The notes under the pieces: generated by a model
Database searches by the model: none
Told to the model about the DNA's origin: nothing
What the model saw: only the letters and a program-made list of their open reading frames with translations
Origin: Kiloniellales bacterium
GTDB taxonomy: Bacteria > Pseudomonadota > Alphaproteobacteria > Kiloniellales > JAKSDN01
Assembly (NCBI GenBank): GCA_022360075.1
Contig: JAKSDN010000614.1
Coordinates: 1 to 10,823 of the forward strand
Length of the DNA: 10,823 bases
Direction: 5' to 3'
Program-made: the position numbers and the translations under genes
Shown: positions 5,859 through 10,823 of the stretch, piece after piece
How the letters are laid out: every line of letters begins with the position of its first letter
How positions within the stretch are numbered: position 1 is the stretch's first letter

Positions 5859-7306
5859 TGCCGGCAACGATCCTTGTCGCCGACGACGACCGGGCGATCA
5901 GAACGGTTCTGACTCAAGCCCTGGGCCGCGAAGGCTACAACGTGCGCAACACGGGCAGCGCGCGCGCCCTGTGGGACTGGATCGAGCAGGGTCAGGGCGA
6001 TCTCGTCATCACCGACGTCATCATGCCCGACGACAATGGCCTCGACCTGATCCCACGCATCCAGGGCATCCGCCCGGATCTGCGCATCATCGTCATGAGC
6101 GCCCAATCGACGCTGCTGACCGCGGTCAAGGCCGCCGAGCGCGGCGCCTTCGAATATCTGCCCAAGCCCTTCGACCTGACGGAGCTGATCGCGGTGGTCG
6201 AGCGGGCCTTGTCCGAGCCTCAGGATGACGCCCCCGAGGCGAGCGTCGAGGAGCCCGATACACCGGAAGAAGAGGCGCTGCCGCTGATCGGCCGCTCGCC
6301 CGCCATGCAGGAGATCTATCGGGTCTTGGCGAGGCTCATGGGCACCGACCTGACGGTGATGATCTACGGCGAGTCGGGCACCGGCAAGGAGCTCGTCGCA
6401 CGTGCCCTGCATGATTACGGCAAGCGCCAGTTGGGGCCCTTCGTCGCCATCAACATGGCGGCGATCCCCCGCGACCTGATCGAGAGCGAGCTCTTCGGGC
6501 ACGAGAAGGGCGCCTTCACGGGCGCGGCGACGCGCTACTCCGGCCGCTTCGAGCAGGCGCGCGGCGGCACGCTCTTTCTCGACGAGATCGGCGACATGCC
6601 ACTCGAGGCCCAGACGCGCCTGCTGCGCGTGCTGCAGGAGGGCGAGTACACGACGGTCGGCGGCCGCACGCCGATCCGCGCCGATGCCCGGATTGTCAGC
6701 GCCACGCACCGCGACCTGCGTCAGATGGTGCGCCAGGGCCTGTTTCGCGAAGACCTGTTCTACCGCCTGAACGTCGTGCCGATTCGTCTGCCTCCGCTGC
6801 GCGAGCGGCCCGAAGACGTGCCGGATCTGGTTCGGCACTTCTTCGCGCAGGCCCAGGCCGACGGCTTGTCGGCGAAGCGCCTCGACCCCGAGGCGATGGC
6901 CTTCATCAAGGCCGCGCGCTGGCCCGGCAACGTGCGCGAGCTCGAGAACCTGATCCGCCGCCTGACGGCCCTCTATCCGCAGGAGACGATCGGGCTCGAG
7001 ATCGTCGAGAACGAGATGGCCGAGGCGGCCAACACGGGCCGCAGCACCGGCGAGGCCAGCGACTCCCTGAGCGTGGCGGTGGAACGCCATCTGCGAGACT
7101 ACTTCTCGGCCCACAAGGGGACGCTCCCCGCCGCCGGGCTCTACGACCGCGTGCTGCGCGAGGTCGAGCGTCCGCTGATCGAGCTTACGCTCGGGGCCAC
7201 GCGCGGCAATCAGCTCCGCGCCGCGAAGCTGCTGGGCCTCAATCGAAATACGCTGCGCAAGAAGATCCGCGACCTGGACATCCAGGTGGTCCGGGGCGTT
7301 AAATAG
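5855..7306 (+). CDS. ntrC: Nitrogen regulation response regulator NtrC (sigma-54 activator)
   Basis: When phosphorylated by NtrB this transcription factor of 483 residues oligomerises and remodels sigma-54 polymerase at nitrogen-assimilation promoters. The receiver domain (5-120) has the acidic pocket DDD at 10-12, phosphoacceptor Asp54 and Lys104. A Glu/Asp/Pro-rich linker (121-143) leads to the AAA+ domain with Walker A GESGTGKE (172-179), the sigma-54-contacting GAFTGA (219-224), Walker B LFLDE (240-244), [16 protein letters not shown] (303-318) and [10 protein letters not shown] (356-365). A Fis-type helix-turn-helix lies at about 440-472. Two adjacent ATGs (5855 and 5858) are possible. 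The first is taken because the purine stretch GGGGG at 5840-5844 lies 10 nt upstream; the second would remove one Met. Either overlaps the ntrB stop. The frame stays open upstream to 5765, but that part is the ntrB tail in another frame. Confidence 0.97.
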   Translation: MMPATILVADDDRAIRTVLTQALGREGYNVRNTGSARALWDWIEQGQGDLVITDVIMPDDNGLDLIPRIQGIRPDLRIIVMSAQSTLLTAVKAAERGAFEYLPKPFDLTELIAVVERALSEPQDDAPEASVEEPDTPEEEALPLIGRSPAMQEIYRVLARLMGTDLTVMIYGESGTGKELVARALHDYGKRQLGPFVAINMAAIPRDLIESELFGHEKGAFTGAATRYSGRFEQARGGTLFLDEIGDMPLEAQTRLLRVLQEGEYTTVGGRTPIRADARIVSATHRDLRQMVRQGLFREDLFYRLNVVPIRLPPLRERPEDVPDLVRHFFAQAQADGLSAKRLDPEAMAFIKAARWPGNVRELENLIRRLTALYPQETIGLEIVENEMAEAANTGRSTGEASDSLSVAVERHLRDYFSAHKGTLPAAGLYDRVLREVERPLIELTLGATRGNQLRAAKLLGLNRNTLRKKIRDLDIQVVRGVK

Positions 7307-7309
7307 CCT

Positions 7310-9658
7310 GTGGCAAATTCGCAACAGGTCGAGCTGGAAGCGAACACCGTCGGGCTCGCCGAGGGCGGTCAAGACCCTGCCGAGGCGCCTGCGCGCAACC
7401 CCAACGGTGCCTGGCGTCGTTTCGCCGACTGGTCGGGTCGGGTCAACCTCGAGCGAAAGCTCGCCGTTGCCCTCCTGATCGCTGCCGTCACTTCGGGCGT
7501 TGCCACCTTCGCGGCCATGACCGAGCGGCTGCCGGCGGCCGCGGATGCCTGGGTCATTCTGCTGCTGCTGAACCTCGACCTGGTGCTTCTGCTCTGCCTG
7601 GGTGCCCTGATCGCCCGCCGGCTCGTGATCCTGCGCATCGCCAACAAGCGGGGCGCTGCCGGCGCACGCTTGCACGCCCGCCTGGTCGCACTGTTCAGCC
7701 TGGTCGCCGTGATGCCGACCATTATTATCGCGACCTTTGCCGTCATCTTCTTCGACTTCGGTCTCCAAGGCTGGTTCAGCCAGCGCGTGAGCACGGCGGT
7801 GAAGGAGTCCTTCGCGGTCGCCCAGGCCTATCTCGAGGAGCACCGCCACACGATCAATGCCGACGCCTTCGCGATGGCCCAGGACGTCAATCGCGAGGGC
7901 CCGCTGCTGTCGTTCAATCCGCAGCGCTTCAATCAGTTCGTCGCCGCGCACGCGGCCTTGCGTTCCCTGACCGAGGCGGTGATCTTCGACGGCTCGGGCA
8001 ACGTGCTGGCACGCGCGGGATTCAGCCTCCTGCTCGATTTCGATCCGCAGATCCCCGACTGGGCGCTGAACCGGGCGCGCGATGGCGAGGTCGTGATCCT
8101 CACCGCCGACACCGACGACCGGGTGCGCGCGCTGCTGCGCCTGGACGCCTTCGCCGATACCTATCTCATCGTCGGCCGCTTGATCGACCCGCGTGTGCTC
8201 GCCCACACCGACCGCTCGCGCGGCGCCGCCCAGCTCTACGAAGAGCTGGAAGGCAAGCGCTCCGGCCTGCAGATCACCTTTGCCCTGATTTTCGTCGTCG
8301 TCGCGCTGTTGCTGCTGCTGACCGCCGTATGGGTCGGATTGGCCTTCGCCAACTACCTGACCCGACCGATCGGCGACCTGATCGCCGCCGCCGAGCGGGT
8401 GCGCACCGGCGATCTCTCCGCCCGGGTCGACGAGGCGGCGACCGCCGAGGAGATCGGCGCCCTGTCGCGCGCCTTCAATCGCATGACCGGTGAACTGGAA
8501 CGCCAGCAACGCGAGCTGCTCGAGGCCAATCGCCAGCTCGACAACCGGCGGCGTTTCATCGAGGCCGTGCTCTCCGGTGTCTCTGCCGGGGTGGTCGGCC
8601 TCGACCGGGAAGGCCGTGTCGAGCTACCCAACCGCTCGGCCGGCAGCCTGCTCTCCCAGACATTGGACACGCTTCACGGCCGGGAGCTGGCCGAAATTCT
8701 GCCGGAGGTCGGTGAGCTGATCGAGGCGGCGAGAGACCGGCCGGGCCGGGTGATCGAGCGCCAGCTTTCGGTCGAGCTCGACGCCCGCAACCCGCGCACG
8801 ATCTTCGCGCGCGTCGTGGCCGAGCGGAATGCCGAAGGTATCTTCGGCTTCGTCGTCACCTTCGACGACATCACCGACCTGCTGTCGGCCCAGCGCAAGG
8901 CGGCCTGGGCCGATGTCGCCCGCCGCATCGCCCACGAGATCAAGAACCCGCTGACGCCGATTCAGCTCTCCGCGGAGCGGATCAGGCGCAAGTACAAGAA
9001 CGAGATCACCAGCGATCCGGAGACCTTCGCGATCTGCACAGACACGATCGTCCGCCACGTCGGCGATATCGGGCGTATGGTCGACGAGTTCTCCTCCTTC
9101 GCCCGCATGCCGGCGCCCGTGGTGGCCGAGCAGGAGATCGGCCGCCTGATCAACGAAACGGTTTTCCTGCAGAAGACGGCGCATCCCGAGATCGACTTCC
9201 ACGTCGAGCTCGGCGACCGCCCGACCATCCTCGCTTGCGACGGCCAGCAGGTCGCCCGGGCGCTGACCAACCTGCTGAAGAACGCGGTGGAATCGATCGA
9301 GGGCCGCAAGCCGAACGGCGACGGCAAGGACCTCGCGAAGGGCGAGGTCAGGGTGCGCTTGGAGACGCAGCCGGGCAGCGTGGTGATCGCCGTCGAGGAC
9401 AACGGCCGCGGCCTGCCCAAGCGCGAGCGCCACCGGCTGACGGAGCCCTACGTGACGACGCGCTCGCGGGGCACGGGGCTCGGCCTTGCGATCGTGCGCA
9501 AGATCATGGAAGACCACGACGGCGATCTGATACTGGAGGACCGGGCGGAGGGCGGCGCCAAGGTCGCGCTGATCTTCCGACTGCGCAGCGAAGCAGACCG
9601 CAGGCCGCAAGAAGACGGGCAGCAAGACCCCGAGAAGGCCCACGCCCATGGCTCATGA
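7310..9658 (+). CDS. ntrY: Membrane sensor histidine kinase NtrY
   Basis: This 782-residue kinase is the presumed partner of NtrX. In known systems it affects nitrogen metabolism, nitrogen fixation, respiration or redox response and the envelope; the signal is not evident here. Three membrane helices lie at about 50-70, 80-102 and 125-148. A periplasmic sensor region follows at about 149-318, then a fourth helix at 320-346. Next come a HAMP linker (347-400, beginning NYLTRPIGDLI), a PAS domain (410-520) and the phosphoacceptor AHEIKNPLTPIQLSAERI with His542. The ATPase boxes are NLLKNAVE (654-661), DNGRGLP (697-703) and GTGLGLAIV (721-729). The charged tail after about 765 is poorly conserved. 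It starts at a GTG three bases after the ntrC stop; no in-frame ATG precedes the first helix. The ribosome binding site is weak (GGGG 13 nt upstream), so reinitiation after ntrC is likely. Its end overlaps ntrX by 11 bases. Confidence 0.95.
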   Translation: MANSQQVELEANTVGLAEGGQDPAEAPARNPNGAWRRFADWSGRVNLERKLAVALLIAAVTSGVATFAAMTERLPAAADAWVILLLLNLDLVLLLCLGALIARRLVILRIANKRGAAGARLHARLVALFSLVAVMPTIIIATFAVIFFDFGLQGWFSQRVSTAVKESFAVAQAYLEEHRHTINADAFAMAQDVNREGPLLSFNPQRFNQFVAAHAALRSLTEAVIFDGSGNVLARAGFSLLLDFDPQIPDWALNRARDGEVVILTADTDDRVRALLRLDAFADTYLIVGRLIDPRVLAHTDRSRGAAQLYEELEGKRSGLQITFALIFVVVALLLLLTAVWVGLAFANYLTRPIGDLIAAAERVRTGDLSARVDEAATAEEIGALSRAFNRMTGELERQQRELLEANRQLDNRRRFIEAVLSGVSAGVVGLDREGRVELPNRSAGSLLSQTLDTLHGRELAEILPEVGELIEAARDRPGRVIERQLSVELDARNPRTIFARVVAERNAEGIFGFVVTFDDITDLLSAQRKAAWADVARRIAHEIKNPLTPIQLSAERIRRKYKNEITSDPETFAICTDTIVRHVGDIGRMVDEFSSFARMPAPVVAEQEIGRLINETVFLQKTAHPEIDFHVELGDRPTILACDGQQVARALTNLLKNAVESIEGRKPNGDGKDLAKGEVRVRLETQPGSVVIAVEDNGRGLPKRERHRLTEPYVTTRSRGTGLGLAIVRKIMEDHDGDLILEDRAEGGAKVALIFRLRSEADRRPQEDGQQDPEKAHAHGS

Positions 9659-10823
9659 CATCCTGATCGTCGACGACGAGGCCGATATCCGAATGCTGAT
9701 CACCGGCATTCTGGAGGACGAGGGCTTCACGACGCGGGCGGCCGCCGATGCCGATGAGGCTCTGGAGGCCATCCGCAGCCGGCGGCCCAATCTGGTCATC
9801 CTCGACATCTGGCTCGAAGACAGCCGTCTCGACGGCCTCGAGCTGCTCGATCTGATCATGCGCGATCATCCCAGCCTCCCCGTCGTCATGATCAGCGGCC
9901 ACGGCAACATTGAGACGGCCGTCTCGGCGATCAAGCAGGGGGCCTACGACTTCATCGAAAAACCCTTCAAGGCCGATCGCCTGCTGCTCATCGCCAGCCG
10001 GGCGCTGGAGGCGGCGCGGCTCAAGAACGAGGTCGAGGAGCTGCGCACGCGCGTCGGCGCCGTGAGCAGCGTCACAGGCCAGTCGGCCATGGCCAATCAG
10101 CTCCGCCAAGCGGTGAAGAAGGTCGCGCCGACCGGAAGCCGTATCCTGATCACCGGGCCGGCGGGCGCCGGCAAGGAGGTGGTCGCCCGCCTGCTGCATG
10201 CGCAATCCCAACGCTCTCACGGGCCCTTCGTCGTGCTCAACTGCGCCACCATGCATCCCGACCGCTTGGAGAGCGAGCTTTTCGGCACGGAGAGCGCTGC
10301 GGCGAACAGCGCCGAGAGCGCCAAGATCGGTACCCTGGAACGGGCTCACGGCGGCACGCTTCTGCTCGACGAGGTCGCGGACATGCCCCTCGAGACCCAG
10401 GGCAAGATCGTTCGGGTGCTGCAGGAGCAGACCTTCGAGCGCCTGGGCGGCCACCGGCGGGTCGAGGTCGACGTCAGGGTCTTCGCCTCCACGAACCGCG
10501 AGCTGAACGCCTTGATCGCCGATGGGAGCTTCCGAGAGGATCTCTACTATCGCCTCAACGTCGTGCCGATCCGCGTCCCGGCCCTGCGCGAGCGCGCCGA
10601 GGACATTCCGGCGCTGATAGAGAGCTTCATGACCGCTGCCATGGAGAACGCCGGCCTGCCGCAGCGCGCGCTGAGCGAAGATGCTCTAGCCGCCCTGCAG
10701 GGCTACGACTGGCCCGGCAACGTCCGCCAGCTCAGAAACGTCATCGATCACATCCTGATCATGGCGCCGGGCGGCCCGGACGAACCGGTCCGCGCGGAAA
10801 TGCTCCCGCCCGAGATCAGCCGC
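9648..10823 (+). CDS. ntrX: Response regulator NtrX, 3' part cut by window edge
   Basis: The frame is open from the ATG at 9648 to the window end (392 codons). The receiver domain (1 to about 120) has DDE at 9-11, phosphoacceptor Asp53 and Lys105 in EKPF. A coiled linker (about 118-138) precedes an AAA+ domain with Walker A GPAGAGKE (170-177), Walker B LLLDE (238-242), [16 protein letters not shown] (301-316) and WPGNVRQLRN (355-364). The GAFTGA loop that contacts sigma-54 is absent: after ELFG (210-213) the chain runs TESAAANSAESAKIGTLERA before HGG. Loss of GAFTGA is known for NtrX proteins of several alphaproteobacteria, and it argues against standard sigma-54 activation. The C-terminal DNA-binding domain lies beyond the window. 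The start lies inside the last codons of ntrY (11-base overlap), so the two are translationally coupled. Confidence 0.95.
   Translation, partial: MAHDILIVDDEADIRMLITGILEDEGFTTRAAADADEALEAIRSRRPNLVILDIWLEDSRLDGLELLDLIMRDHPSLPVVMISGHGNIETAVSAIKQGAYDFIEKPFKADRLLLIASRALEAARLKNEVEELRTRVGAVSSVTGQSAMANQLRQAVKKVAPTGSRILITGPAGAGKEVVARLLHAQSQRSHGPFVVLNCATMHPDRLESELFGTESAAANSAESAKIGTLERAHGGTLLLDEVADMPLETQGKIVRVLQEQTFERLGGHRRVEVDVRVFASTNRELNALIADGSFREDLYYRLNVVPIRVPALRERAEDIPALIESFMTAAMENAGLPQRALSEDALAALQGYDWPGNVRQLRNVIDHILIMAPGGPDEPVRAEMLPPEISR

Noticed and set aside
5549..8509. A 986-codon open frame on the minus strand opposite ntrB, ntrC and ntrY.
   Set aside because: It is the antisense of well-conserved plus-strand genes. 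High GC with third-position bias leaves the opposite frame free of stops, its product is Gln/Arg/Asp/His-rich with no motif, and it has no proper start context.
8624..10454. Long minus-strand frames (341 and 316 codons) opposite ntrY and ntrX, and another (4680-5867) opposite ntrB.
   Set aside because: They have the same shadow pattern and atypical composition; the opposite strand carries clear NtrB, NtrY and NtrX motifs.

Overview
The window is 10.8 kb of GC-rich chromosomal DNA. It most likely comes from an alphaproteobacterium, probably of the Rhodospirillales type. Three things point there: a dusB(nifR3)-ntrB-ntrC-ntrY-ntrX cluster in the classic alphaproteobacterial order, a fused bifunctional IspDF, and a pgpA-cinA tail behind ispDF. 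This placement rests on gene order and family knowledge, not on a database search. There are no mobile elements, tRNAs, rRNAs or CRISPR arrays that I can see.

Left block (1-1729, minus strand): a compact housekeeping operon, read right to left. It starts with ispDF (two steps of the MEP isoprenoid pathway), then pgpA (phosphatidylglycerophosphatase A, phospholipid synthesis), then the first codons of a CinA/PncC-like protein cut by the window edge. Stops and starts touch or overlap. A short AT-rich divergent promoter region (about 1730-1836) separates it from a plus-strand gene for a polytopic membrane protein of the CcsA/HemX/YpjD cytochrome c assembly type (1837-2646).

Middle (2647-3726): an unusually open stretch for such a compact genome. 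It holds one small gene (2929-3222) for a 97-residue, almost purely Lys/Ala/Arg/Thr/Val histone-H1-like protein built from RTVKK repeats. About 500 bp follow without a convincing gene but rich in inverted repeats. The most striking are a 13-bp-stem hairpin at 3511-3540 and a good intrinsic terminator at 3623-3654, about 70 bp before dusB. Segments in this stretch can form mutually exclusive pairings, so it may be a small RNA or an attenuator-type leader.

Right block (3727-10823, plus strand): dusB, ntrB, ntrC, ntrY and ntrX, probably one transcription unit with start/stop overlaps or tiny gaps. NtrB/NtrC is the PII-linked nitrogen two-component pair. NtrY/NtrX is the related membrane-anchored pair linked to nitrogen, redox and envelope control. 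NtrC has all the motifs of a sigma-54 activator, including GAFTGA. NtrX keeps its ATPase motifs but has no GAFTGA loop, so it probably does not work as a standard sigma-54 activator. ntrX runs off the right edge before its DNA-binding domain.

Most of the window is conserved and well understood. The parts most worth following up are the structured 3420-3655 intergenic region, the histone-like repeat protein and the GAFTGA-less NtrX.
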